In this document: positions 1 through 9,704 of the stretch, piece by piece
Layout: each line of letters starts with the position of its first letter
Numbering within the stretch: the first letter of the stretch is position 1
Origin: an uncultured Bacilli bacterium
GTDB taxonomy: Bacteria; Bacillota_I; Bacilli_A; RF39; UBA660
Assembly (NCBI GenBank): GCA_934167695.1
Contig: CAKPLP010000002.1
Location: 60,714 to 124,713, forward strand
Length of the DNA: 64,000 bases
Reading direction: 5' to 3'
Translations under genes and position numbers: made by a program
Notes under the pieces: model-generated
Told to the model about the DNA's origin: nothing
What the model saw: only the letters and a program-made list of their open reading frames with translations
Database searches by the model: none

Positions 1-1764
1 AAAGTTTTGAATGAAGTTAAAAAATCAGAAGGCGAAGTAATTATGTTTATTGATGAAATACATACGATTGTTTCGTCAGGAGATGCCTCAGGTGGTATGG
101 ATACTTCAAATATCTTAAAACCAATGCTTGCTCGTGGAGAAATTAGAATAATAGGTGCTACAACTTTAAACGAATATCGCAAATATATTGAAAAAGATGG
201 AGCACTAGAAAGAAGATTTCAAAAAATAAAGGTTTCTGAACCTACGGTAGAAGATACAATAACAATATTAAGAGGATTAAAAGAACGTTTTGAAATACAT
301 CATGGTGTAACGATTAAGGATAAGGCATTAATTGCCGCTGCAACATTATCAAATCGTTATATAACAGATAGATTTTTGCCAGATAAAGCTATTGACTTAA
401 TAGATGAAGCTTGTGCAACAATAAGAGTTCAATTAGACTCAGTACCAGAAAAATTAGATAGACTATCTAGAAAGATAATGCAATTAGAAATAGAAAAACA
501 AGCCCTAAAGAAAGAAAAAGATGAATTAAGCAAAAAACGTTTAACTGAAATAGACAATGAGTTAGTCACATTAAAAGAAAAAGAACAAGAACTAACAAAC
601 AAATGGAATAATGAAAAAGAAATAATTGATAAGATAAAAGATAAGAAATCAGAAATAGAAAAAGCAAAATTTGATTTATCACAAGCAGAAGCAAGATACG
701 ATTTAGAAACAGCAGCAAGATTAAGACACGGAACAATTCCAAGCTTAGAAAAAGAATTAACAGAGTTAAGAAACAGTACTAAAAATCAAATAATAAGTGA
801 TGTAGTAGAAGAGGAAGATATTGCAACAGTAATTTCTCGTTGGACCAACATTCCTATAAGCAAACTTGTTAATAGTGAAAAAGAAAAATTGCTTCATTTA
901 GAAGATAACCTAAGAAAAAGAGTAATAGGTCAGGATGAAGCATTAAAACTAGTAAGTGAAGCTATCCTTCGTAGTAGAAGTGGAATAAAGGATCCTAATA
1001 GACCAATAGGTTCATTTCTATTCTTAGGAACAACTGGAGTAGGAAAAACAGAAGTAGCAAGAAGTGTTGCCTACGAGTTATTTGATGATGAGCATCATAT
1101 TGTTAGAATTGACATGAGTGAATATATGGAAAAATTCTCAGTATCTAGACTTATTGGATCTCCTCCGGGATATGTTGGTTATGACGAAGGAGGTCAATTA
1201 ACAGAAGCTGTAAGAAGAAATCCATATAGTGTTGTTTTATTCGATGAAATAGAAAAAGCCCATCCAGAAGTATTAAACTTATTATTACAAATACTTGATG
1301 AAGGGCGTCTTACAGACTCAAATGGACGTACAGTTGACTTTAAAAACACCATTATTATTATGACATCAAATCTTGGTAGTGAAGATATTTTAAATGGTGA
1401 AAAAGAAAAAGTACTAATTGACATAAAAAAATATTTTAGACCAGAATTCGTTAACAGAATAGACGAAATTATTATATTTAACTGCCTAACTAAAAATGCT
1501 ATTAGCAAAATATTAGATAAGATAATTAAAGAAATAGAACAAAGACTAAAATATTCAAATATTCATATTGCTCTAACACAAGATGCTAAAAATTACTTAA
1601 TAGAAAATGGTTATAGTCAAGCCTATGGAGCAAGACCATTAAAAAGATTAGTTACCACTACATTGGAAACAATCTTAGCAAAAGAATTAATTAATAGTAA
1701 TATAAAACCAAATGAAACAGTTACTTTTGATTATAAAGATAATCAAATAGTTTTAAAAAAGTAA
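1..1764 (+). CDS. clpB: ATP-dependent disaggregase ClpB, C-terminal part (5' end outside window)
   Basis: The reading frame is open from the first base, so the start lies upstream. The visible protein begins inside the first AAA+ domain (Walker B MFIDEIHT near residue 15) and continues through the first arginine-finger region (GALERRF). A long charged coiled-coil middle domain covers about residues 140-265; its length separates ClpB from ClpC. The second AAA+ domain has Walker A GTTGVGKT near residue 345, pore loop GSPPGYVGYDEGG and Walker B VVLFDEIEKAHPE. ClpB is known to rescue aggregated proteins together with DnaK. The gene ends at a strong hairpin shared with the convergent gene. Identification is firm; only the N-terminal part is missing. 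Confidence 0.95.
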   Translation, partial: KVLNEVKKSEGEVIMFIDEIHTIVSSGDASGGMDTSNILKPMLARGEIRIIGATTLNEYRKYIEKDGALERRFQKIKVSEPTVEDTITILRGLKERFEIHHGVTIKDKALIAAATLSNRYITDRFLPDKAIDLIDEACATIRVQLDSVPEKLDRLSRKIMQLEIEKQALKKEKDELSKKRLTEIDNELVTLKEKEQELTNKWNNEKEIIDKIKDKKSEIEKAKFDLSQAEARYDLETAARLRHGTIPSLEKELTELRNSTKNQIISDVVEEEDIATVISRWTNIPISKLVNSEKEKLLHLEDNLRKRVIGQDEALKLVSEAILRSRSGIKDPNRPIGSFLFLGTTGVGKTEVARSVAYELFDDEHHIVRIDMSEYMEKFSVSRLIGSPPGYVGYDEGGQLTEAVRRNPYSVVLFDEIEKAHPEVLNLLLQILDEGRLTDSNGRTVDFKNTIIIMTSNLGSEDILNGEKEKVLIDIKKYFRPEFVNRIDEIIIFNCLTKNAISKILDKIIKEIEQRLKYSNIHIALTQDAKNYLIENGYSQAYGARPLKRLVTTTLETILAKELINSNIKPNETVTFDYKDNQIVLKK

Positions 1765-1802
1765 AAAGAAAAATATTAATAAAGTTTTCTTCTTATATAA
1801 AT

Positions 1803-2479
<677 letters not shown>

Positions 2480-2602
2480 ATTACTCAACTCCTTTTATAT
2501 ACTACAAAGTATACCATGTTAGTCATTGTTCTTCAATATATTAAAAGAAGCAAAATCAAATATTTAACACTATAAAATAAACTAATGGATTTTCGTTTTC
2601 CT

Positions 2603-2630
2603 TTGCACTAAATAAATTTCGTGCTATAAT
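2603..2630 (+). promoter_or_regulatory. SigA-type promoter of tkt
   Basis: TTGCAC, a 16-bp spacer, then TATAAT preceded by TG one base upstream (extended -10). It lies 25 bases before the tkt start codon. Confidence 0.75.
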
Positions 2631-2654
2631 GATTTTACTAAGGAGTGAGATAAA

Positions 2655-4640
2655 ATGCGATTATTTAAAAGTAATGATAATCCGGTTAATGAGGTTAAAA
2701 TAATAGATCAGTTAAGAGCTTTAGGAATTGATATGATTGATGAAGCAAGTAGTGGACATCCCGGGATTGTTTTAGGAGCAGCACCTATTATATACACACT
2801 TTTTGCTAATCATCTAAGAGTTATACCAGAAAATCCTAGTTTTTATAATAGAGATCGTTTTATCATGAGTGCAGGTCATGGTTCAGCCTTATTATATGCT
2901 ACATTATATTTAGCTGGATTTGACATTGAACTTGAAGATTTAAAAAAATTTCGTCAAATAGACTCACTTACTCCGGGACATCCAGAATATGAAGTAACTC
3001 CGGGAGTAGATATATCAACTGGACCATTAGGCCAGGGCTTAGCATCAGCAGTAGGTATGGCAATCGGAGAAAAGCATGCAAGTGCTTTAATTAACGAACC
3101 AAAGAACAAATTAATTGATTACTATACTTATGTGTTAGCAAGCGATGGAGATCTTATGGAAGGAATTGCCCATGAGGCATCATCTCTAGCAGGTACACTG
3201 AAACTAAACAAATTAATAGTTTTATATGATTCAAATTCTATTTCTTTAGATGGAAAAACATCACTATCATTTACAGAAAATATAAGAGCAAGTTATGAAG
3301 CTATGGGTTGGAATACTATTTTAGTAAATGATGGAGAAGATATCTATCAAATAAATAAAGCAATAGAAGATGCAAAAAAAACAACTGATAGGCCAACCCT
3401 AATTGAAATTAAAAGCACTATAGGAAAATATTCAAAATTTCAAGGAACTGCCGAAGTCCATGGTAAACCACTTGCAAAGGAAGATATAACAAATATTAAA
3501 ACTAAATTGGGATTAAGAGATATTTCATTTACTGTTTCAACAGAATCAATGGAAGACTTTCAATATCTAATTCATGAAAGAACAAAAGACTTAGAAGAAA
3601 AATTTAATAAGCAAAAGGAAGAATTACCAGAAGATAAAAAAGAAATTTTAAAATCACTATTATTAAAAAATAAAAGAATAAGTTTTGCTAATTTAGATTT
3701 TTCTATTTCAGACGAAGTACAATCATTAAGAAAAACTGCAGGAGAAGTTTTAAATGCTTATTGCAATAATACTTCTATACTTTTTGGTGGTAGCGCAGAT
3801 CTATATGGAGCTTGTTATAATTATATAGATGGAAAAGGAGATTTTTCTAGCACAAATCCTTTAGGCCAAAACATTTATTTTGGTGTTAGAGAACATGCTA
3901 TGGCAGCTATTATGAACGGTCTAGCTTTAGTTGGATTTAGACCATATTGCTCAACATTTTTATCATTTAGTGATTATATGAAACCAGCAATCAGAATGAG
4001 TGCCCTAATGCATCTACCAGTAATTTATATATTTACACATGATAGTATTGCCGTAGGAGAAGATGGTCCAACGCATCAAGCTGTTGAACAAATAACCTCT
4101 CTTAGAACAACTCCTAATTTAGACGTATTTAGACCGTGTGATGCAAACGAGGTATTAGGAAGTTATAAAAGTATTATGGAAAAAGAAGAAAATCCAGCAG
4201 CTATTCTTTTATCAAAAAATAAATTACCAGTTCTACCAACAGCTTCAATTAACGATGTTTCCAAAGGTGGCTATATTATTAAAAAAGAGCAAAGACACTT
4301 AGATGGAATTTTAATATCAGCAGGTGAAGAGGTTCATTTAGCAATCGAAGTTGCAAATAGATTATTTACAAAAGGAATTGATTTAAGAGTTGTTAGTATG
4401 CCAAATATTCAGCGTTTTCTAAAGCAAAGCCCAGAATATATTGATGAAATACTACCAGTTGAAAAAAGAAAGATTGTTATAGAAATGACCTCATCATATA
4501 ATTGGAATAAATTAGTCTTTAATGATAAATATATTATAAGTCAAGACACTTTTGGAGCAAGTGGTAAAAGAGAAGACATTCTAAAAAAATTTGGTTTTGA
4601 CATAGAAAGTTTAGAAAACAAAATAGAAAACTTATTATAA
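2655..4640 (+). CDS. tkt: Transketolase
   Basis: 661 aa, the usual length. Transketolase moves two-carbon ketol units between sugar phosphates in the pentose phosphate pathway, using thiamine diphosphate. Visible family landmarks are SSGHPGI near residue 36, the GDGDLMEG-like thiamine-diphosphate motif (SDGDLMEG, about residue 163), and the pyrimidine-domain stretch FGVREHAM followed by THDSIAVGEDGPTHQ around residue 465. The ATG follows AAGGAGTGAGATAAA and a good promoter. It heads a tkt-sirA-yneF cluster with the same order as in Bacillus subtilis. Nothing looks truncated. Confidence 0.96.
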   Translation: MRLFKSNDNPVNEVKIIDQLRALGIDMIDEASSGHPGIVLGAAPIIYTLFANHLRVIPENPSFYNRDRFIMSAGHGSALLYATLYLAGFDIELEDLKKFRQIDSLTPGHPEYEVTPGVDISTGPLGQGLASAVGMAIGEKHASALINEPKNKLIDYYTYVLASDGDLMEGIAHEASSLAGTLKLNKLIVLYDSNSISLDGKTSLSFTENIRASYEAMGWNTILVNDGEDIYQINKAIEDAKKTTDRPTLIEIKSTIGKYSKFQGTAEVHGKPLAKEDITNIKTKLGLRDISFTVSTESMEDFQYLIHERTKDLEEKFNKQKEELPEDKKEILKSLLLKNKRISFANLDFSISDEVQSLRKTAGEVLNAYCNNTSILFGGSADLYGACYNYIDGKGDFSSTNPLGQNIYFGVREHAMAAIMNGLALVGFRPYCSTFLSFSDYMKPAIRMSALMHLPVIYIFTHDSIAVGEDGPTHQAVEQITSLRTTPNLDVFRPCDANEVLGSYKSIMEKEENPAAILLSKNKLPVLPTASINDVSKGGYIIKKEQRHLDGILISAGEEVHLAIEVANRLFTKGIDLRVVSMPNIQRFLKQSPEYIDEILPVEKRKIVIEMTSSYNWNKLVFNDKYIISQDTFGASGKREDILKKFGFDIESLENKIENLL

Positions 4641-4699
4641 TCTTAAAATTCGACATTATTTTGATTCTCATATTGGTAACTTAAGAATAGGTGATCAGT

Positions 4700-5125
4700 A
4701 TGAGAGTTTTTTATATTTTTAGTATTAATGATAATTTTTATAGTTTATATAAAGATACACCAAGTTCGTTATACAACATTTTAAAACAAATATCTTCTAT
4801 TATGCCAAGTGACATTGGCTATGCCAATAATATATTCCATCAAATTAATAATAGTATTGACAAAAATACACTAGACCGTAGAATATTTTTAGATCTACAT
4901 CAAGAAATGCCATATTCCAAAAGGGGTGAAACTCATATATATAATAATTTATACCTAGATGAAACCACAACCATGGAAATTAAAAATAATTACATTAAAA
5001 TAAAAAGTAATAAAGATTATGCATACTTTTTAAGAACCTTATTAAAATTTGATTCAAATTACTTTGTATGTGATTTCCAAAATCATGATTATTTTTTTCT
5101 AAGTAGTATTAAAACTCTTGTCTAA
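4700..5125 (+). CDS. sirA: SirA-like sporulation inhibitor of replication
   Basis: 141 aa from the ATG at 4700, preceded by ATAGGTGATC; the GTG at 4691 lies inside that ribosome-binding site. In Bacillus subtilis SirA binds DnaA domain I at the onset of sporulation and blocks new initiation. The assignment rests on position between tkt and yneF, as in B. subtilis, and on the C-terminal pattern: residues about 88-141 with KIKSNKDYAYFLRTLLKFD followed by YFVCDFQNHDYFFL line up with the end of SirA. The N-terminal half is weakly conserved. The presence of sporulation genes elsewhere in the window supports the call. A generic hypothetical protein is the alternative. Confidence 0.7.
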   Translation: MRVFYIFSINDNFYSLYKDTPSSLYNILKQISSIMPSDIGYANNIFHQINNSIDKNTLDRRIFLDLHQEMPYSKRGETHIYNNLYLDETTTMEIKNNYIKIKSNKDYAYFLRTLLKFDSNYFVCDFQNHDYFFLSSIKTLV

Positions 5126-5167
5126 TTCATAAATTTTTAGTAAAATAAAAATTAAGGAGATGAGTTT

Positions 5168-5377
5168 ATGTGGCATGATATACTAATGATTGTTCTAGGT
5201 CTAATAATAGGAATTATTATAGGATTCTTCGTAGCAAGATATTTTATAAAAAAATATATGAAAAAAAATCCTCCAATAAATGAGGATATGATTAAGACTT
5301 TAATGATGCAAATGGGAAGAAAACCAAATCAAAAACAAATTAATCAAATGATGAAATCAATGAATAAATATATGTAA
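5168..5377 (+). CDS. yneF: YneF family small membrane protein (UPF0154)
   Basis: 69 aa. An N-terminal membrane helix (about residues 5-27) is followed by KKYMKKNPPINEDMIKTLM and MGRKPNQKQINQMMKSM, the hallmark of the YneF family. The start follows AAGGAGATGAGTTT. In Bacillus this gene also follows sirA, so synteny and sequence agree. The biochemical role is not known. Confidence 0.9.
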   Translation: MWHDILMIVLGLIIGIIIGFFVARYFIKKYMKKNPPINEDMIKTLMMQMGRKPNQKQINQMMKSMNKYM

Positions 5378-5413
5378 ATATATTTATCTTTTTATTATAA
5401 GTAGGTGATAGAA

Positions 5414-6844
5414 ATGGAAAAAGATAATAAACTAATAACATCTCGTGATAAAGATTTTGCTAAATGGTATACAGATGTTGTTAAAATAGCTCACTTAGCT
5501 AATTATTCAAATGTAAAAGGTTGTGTTGTAATAGAACCAAATGGATATGCTATATGGGAAAAAATGCAAAGTGTTTTAGATAAGAAATTTAAAGAGTCAG
5601 GACATCAAAACATATATATGCCTTTATTAATACCAGAAAATTTAATGCAAAAAGAAGGTGAATTAATAGAAGGATTTGCCCCAGAAGTAGCATGGGTAAC
5701 ACAAGGTGGTAGTAAGATATTGGATGAAAGAATGTGTATCAGACCAACAAGTGAAACTTTATTTAGTGATTATTATCACAATATTGTAAAATCATATCGT
5801 GACCTTCCCAAAAAATATAATCAATGGTGTAATGTATTCCGTTGGGAAAAAGAAACTAGACCATTTTTAAGAAGTAGAGAGTTCTTATGGCAAGAAGGTC
5901 ATACTGTTCATGAAAGTCAAAAAGAAGCAGAAGAGGAAACTAAATTAATGTTAGAAACATATAAAGACTTTTTTGAAAATTATTTAGCTATTCCCGTATT
6001 AACTGGTAGAAAAACAGATAAAGAAAAGTTTTCTGGAGCAGAATACTCTTTAACAATAGAAGCTCTAATGTATAATGGAGTAGCACTACAATCAGGAACA
6101 TCTCATTATTTTGGCCAAAAATTTTCTAAGGCATATGATATTAAATTTACAAATAGAAACAATGAAGCTGAATACGCTTATCAGACATCATGGGGATCAA
6201 CAACTAGAATGATAGGAGCTCTAATAATGGTTCATAGTGACGATTATGGATTAGTATTACCACCAAAAATAGCTCCACAACAAGTAGCTATAATACCAAT
6301 AGGTAATAATGATGAAGTAAATGATATATCAAATAAAATTTATACTGATCTAACAAATAATAATATAACAGCATATATAGATACTACAAATAAAACTCCG
6401 GGTTTTAAATTTGCAGACACAGAAGTAAATGGTATTCCAGTAAGAGTTGAAGTAGGTGCAAGAGATTTAGCAAACAATGTTATTACATTAGTAAGAAGAG
6501 ATACTAGAGAAAAAATAACTATTGCAAAGAATGCAAATATAGTAGAGAAAATAACTAAATTATTAAATGAAATACAAACAGATATGTTTAATCGTGCTAA
6601 AAAAAGAAGAAATGAGTTAACATTTGAAGCACATAATTTAGATGATGTTAAAATAATCATGGATACACAACCGGGGTTTGTAAAAGCAATGTGGTGTGGA
6701 GATGAAGCCTGCGAAAATAAAATGAAAGAAATAAAAGGTACTAAATCTCGTTGTATTATAGATGATGCATCACCAATAGACGACAAATGTGTAGTATGTG
6801 GTAAAAAAGCTAAACATTTAGTAGTATGGGGGATTCAATATTAA
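5414..6844 (+). CDS. proS: Prolyl-tRNA synthetase, eukaryote/archaeal-like type
   Basis: 476 aa from the ATG at 5414, with AGTAGGTGATAGAA before it; the GTG at 5405 lies inside that motif. It charges tRNA-Pro. Class II motifs are visible: motif 2 around NVFRWEKETRPFLRSREFLW and motif 3 around SWGSTTRMIGALIMVHSDD. The protein lacks the bacterial insertion domain and carries the short-type C-terminal extension with a cysteine set (CGDEAC, CVVC) and a terminal tyrosine (WGIQY). This is the type shared by archaea, eukaryotes and some Gram-positive bacteria and mycoplasmas. A hairpin terminator follows directly. Confidence 0.95.
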   Translation: MEKDNKLITSRDKDFAKWYTDVVKIAHLANYSNVKGCVVIEPNGYAIWEKMQSVLDKKFKESGHQNIYMPLLIPENLMQKEGELIEGFAPEVAWVTQGGSKILDERMCIRPTSETLFSDYYHNIVKSYRDLPKKYNQWCNVFRWEKETRPFLRSREFLWQEGHTVHESQKEAEEETKLMLETYKDFFENYLAIPVLTGRKTDKEKFSGAEYSLTIEALMYNGVALQSGTSHYFGQKFSKAYDIKFTNRNNEAEYAYQTSWGSTTRMIGALIMVHSDDYGLVLPPKIAPQQVAIIPIGNNDEVNDISNKIYTDLTNNNITAYIDTTNKTPGFKFADTEVNGIPVRVEVGARDLANNVITLVRRDTREKITIAKNANIVEKITKLLNEIQTDMFNRAKKRRNELTFEAHNLDDVKIIMDTQPGFVKAMWCGDEACENKMKEIKGTKSRCIIDDASPIDDKCVVCGKKAKHLVVWGIQY

Positions 6845-6877
6845 AAACTGTTTATACAAAGAAAACAGTTTTTTTGT
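6844..6877. terminator. Terminator between proS and the convergent hydrolase
   Basis: AAACTGTTT and AAACAGTTT form the stem, followed by a run of T on the plus strand. It sits between convergent genes and may serve both. Confidence 0.75.
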
Positions 6878-7651
6878 TTAAATAATATAGTCATCCTTTA
6901 CAAAACTATCAATGATTAAACAAATTTCATTATTATAATCAAGATAAGTAAAATGACCACCTTCTGGGAAAACAATTAAAGCAGAATTTTCAATATTTTT
7001 ACAAATATATTTTCCGTCTTTTAAAGGCGTATCCTGATCCTTAGCACCCCAAATTATAAGAACTTCACTTTTAATTTCATTATAATATTTCCTTAAATCT
7101 TCATTTATAATATTTCTAAAAGATGAAAGCATATTCTTAGGTAAACATTTATAATCAGTAGATCCATATTTTAATCTCAGTTTTTCTAAACAAGCTTCTT
7201 TATTCTTTTTACAGAATATTTCAATTAACTTCTTTTTTAACTTATAAATTTTCTCTCTTATAAGATTTCTAAGTTTTTTTCTAGGCTTTATCCCTGCGAC
7301 ATCCATAAAAATCATTTTATCAATCTTTATATTAAAAATAGAAGTAAGAACAGTTGCAATTCGCCCTCCGAATGAATGGGCAATAATAATTGGATTAATA
7401 ATATTTTCCTTAATCATAAAATCTTTAATTATTAAACTATAATCATATATATCTAAATCCCTATTAGGAAAAGAACTGTTTCCAAATCCGGGATAGTCCA
7501 CAATATAAATCGTATATTTTTCTTTAAAATAATTAATAAGTTTAAAAAAAGTATTTCTAGTTTCACCCCATCCGGGTAAAATTAAAATAGTTTTAGAGCC
7601 TTCACCAAACTTTTCATAGTAAAGTTCAAAATCATCACTTTCAAAATACAT
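6878..7651 (-). CDS. Alpha/beta hydrolase fold protein
   Basis: 257 aa from the ATG at 7651 with AGGTGA upstream; a GTG inside that motif is rejected. The oxyanion region LILPGWGE is near residue 30 and the nucleophile elbow AHSFGG near residue 95, where the Ser sits. The acid is probably the Asp in WGAKDQDTP and the base His in GGHFTYLD near the C-terminus, so the triad looks complete. A basic helical lid with many Lys lies around residues 130-165. The substrate cannot be read from sequence; esterase or peptidase-like activity is possible. No signal peptide, so probably cytoplasmic. Confidence 0.85.
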   Translation of the reverse strand: MYFESDDFELYYEKFGEGSKTILILPGWGETRNTFFKLINYFKEKYTIYIVDYPGFGNSSFPNRDLDIYDYSLIIKDFMIKENIINPIIIAHSFGGRIATVLTSIFNIKIDKMIFMDVAGIKPRKKLRNLIREKIYKLKKKLIEIFCKKNKEACLEKLRLKYGSTDYKCLPKNMLSSFRNIINEDLRKYYNEIKSEVLIIWGAKDQDTPLKDGKYICKNIENSALIVFPEGGHFTYLDYNNEICLIIDSFVKDDYII

Positions 7652-7773
7652 AATCTTCACCTATAGTAATTTATGCATCAAAAAAAATATTGTCTGTATT
7701 ATAAATATAATTTTATAAATAAATAGTAGATTTTTAATTGATTTTATCGTATTATTTATATGGGTGATTTATC

Positions 7774-9090
7774 TTGAAAGAACTAACAATATTACCAGCT
7801 GATACATATACTGTTGTAAATAAAACCTTAATGAATGAAGTTGATAAAAGTATTATAAGTATGTTATATCAACCAATAATAGGACATACTGCAGTTAGTC
7901 TATATTTAACATTTGTAAATGATTTAGATAAAAGTATGATAATGAGTGATGATTATACCCATCATCATCTAATGGCTACTATGCAATTAAGATTAGACGA
8001 TATTGTTTTAGCTAGAGAGAAGCTTGAAGCAACAGGATTATTAAAAACATATATAAAAACGGGTAGTATTAATCATTATGTATACTTATTATATTCTCCA
8101 CTAACTGCAAATGAATTTTTTTCACATCCAATTTTAAATGTAGTGTTATATAACAACCTTGGTAAAGATGAATACGAAAAATTGCAAAACTTTTATAAGA
8201 TACCACGTCTAAATTTAAAAGACTATCAAGATGTTACTAAAAACTTTTCTTCTGTTTTCAAAACAATCCCCGGTAAAAGTGAAATAACAATTCCGGACAT
8301 AGCATCGCGAAGCAGTAATAATTTAGTTATTGAAAATCAAATAGACTTTAATCTATTAATATCAAGTATTCCTAAAAACATGGTAAATGAAAAATGTTTC
8401 AATAAAGAGGCCAAAGAATTAATTAATGCTCTTTCATTTACATATAATATAGATGACTTTACAATGCAATCATTAGTAAGAGATTCTTTAAATGAAAAAG
8501 GATTAATAGATAAAAATATCTTACGTAAATCAGCCCGTAATTATTATCAATATGAAAATGATGGTTCATTACCTACGATAATTTATAGAACACAACCAAA
8601 TTATTTAAAGAAGCCAATGGGAGATTCTTCAAAATGGGCCAAAATGGTATATACATTTGAAAATACAAGTCCATATAAATTCTTAAAAGCACAATATAAA
8701 GGAAGTAATCCAACGCCAAGAGATTTAAAGTTAGTTGAATCACTACTTATTGATCAAAAATTAAATCCCGGTGTAGTAAATGTTCTAATTTCCTATGTTT
8801 TAAAAGTAAATAACCAAAAATTAAGTAAAAATTACATTGAAACAATCGCCGGACAATGGAAAAGGTTAAATATTGAAACAGTAGAAGATGCTATGTTAAT
8901 AACAGAAAAAGAACATAAAAAAATCAAAAAAATGATTGAAAGTAAAAAGGATTCTTCTAAAAATAAATACACTAAAAATCAAAATAAAAAAGAAGTATTA
9001 CCAGCTTGGTTTGATAAGGAGTTAGATAAAGAACAAACATCACTAGAAGAACAAGAAGAATTAACTAATATTCTAAGTGAATTAACATAA
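7774..9090 (+). CDS. dnaB: Replication initiation and membrane attachment protein DnaB (Bacillus type)
   Basis: 438 aa starting at TTG, with GGTGAT upstream; no ATG lies near the conserved N-terminus. This is the Bacillus-type DnaB loader component, not the replicative helicase. It helps load the helicase at oriC with DnaD and DnaI. The N-terminal winged-helix region (about residues 10-130: YQPIIGHTAVSLYLTF, LDDIVLAREKLEATGLLK) and the C-terminal DnaD/DnaB_2 domain (about 300-390: ESLLIDQKLNPGVVNVLI, IETIAGQWKR) are both recognisable. In Bacillus dnaI usually follows. Here an HD-domain gene follows instead. Confidence 0.88.
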   Translation: MKELTILPADTYTVVNKTLMNEVDKSIISMLYQPIIGHTAVSLYLTFVNDLDKSMIMSDDYTHHHLMATMQLRLDDIVLAREKLEATGLLKTYIKTGSINHYVYLLYSPLTANEFFSHPILNVVLYNNLGKDEYEKLQNFYKIPRLNLKDYQDVTKNFSSVFKTIPGKSEITIPDIASRSSNNLVIENQIDFNLLISSIPKNMVNEKCFNKEAKELINALSFTYNIDDFTMQSLVRDSLNEKGLIDKNILRKSARNYYQYENDGSLPTIIYRTQPNYLKKPMGDSSKWAKMVYTFENTSPYKFLKAQYKGSNPTPRDLKLVESLLIDQKLNPGVVNVLISYVLKVNNQKLSKNYIETIAGQWKRLNIETVEDAMLITEKEHKKIKKMIESKKDSSKNKYTKNQNKKEVLPAWFDKELDKEQTSLEEQEELTNILSELT

Positions 9091-9173
9091 TCTTCACAAA
9101 TATTTCACTTGAAACCATTAATTCATTGTGATATTATTGAGTAGAACGAAAAAAAGTTTAAAAGGTGGTAGAA

Positions 9174-9689
9174 ATGAAGGATATTAAAGAAAACTATATA
9201 TCAAAAAATGAAGATTTTTACTATATTATAGATGACATATTAAAAAATAAAGAATTTCAAAAATTAAAAGAAGTTAAACATCATGGTATAACTAGATATA
9301 ACCATTTATTAAGAGTAGCTTATTATACATACCTAATAACTAAAAAGTTAAATTTAAAATATGTAGAAGCTACTAGAGGTGCATTATTACACGATTTCTT
9401 TTCAGATGAAACAAAAAATGATTCATCATATAATGCGTTAATAAATCATCCAGAATATGCCTTAAAAAATGCTAGTAAACATTTTGAATTAACAACATTA
9501 GAAAAAGATATTATAAAAACTCATATGTTTCCAATTACCAAAGTACCACCACATTATAAGGAAAGTCATATAGTAGATATTGTAGATGATGTATGTTCAT
9601 GCTATGAAAAAACATATAGTATTAGAAAAGAATTAAAAACAGCCACTACCTTTTTATTTATATTAATATCATTAAAAATTAAATATTAG
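9174..9689 (+). CDS. HD-domain phosphohydrolase family protein
   Basis: 171 aa from the ATG at 9174 after AAAGGTGGTAGAA. A metal-binding HD fold is visible: His in TRYNHLLRVAY, the HD pair in GALLHDFFSD near residue 75, and later His residues in INHPEYA and KTHMFPI. HD proteins of this size hydrolyse phosphomonoesters or nucleotides, but the substrate is not evident here. It sits between dnaB and a zinc-ribbon membrane protein with short gaps, so it may be co-transcribed. Confidence 0.8.
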   Translation: MKDIKENYISKNEDFYYIIDDILKNKEFQKLKEVKHHGITRYNHLLRVAYYTYLITKKLNLKYVEATRGALLHDFFSDETKNDSSYNALINHPEYALKNASKHFELTTLEKDIIKTHMFPITKVPPHYKESHIVDIVDDVCSCYEKTYSIRKELKTATTFLFILISLKIKY

Positions 9690-9704
9690 GAAAGAAGGTA
9701 GAAC

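Noticed and set aside
1194..1508. Minus-strand open frame inside clpB
   Set aside because: It is the antisense of a strongly conserved AAA+ domain, without its own ribosome-binding site.
5378..5413. T-box leader before proS
   Set aside because: The gap is only 36 bases and has no specifier or terminator structure.
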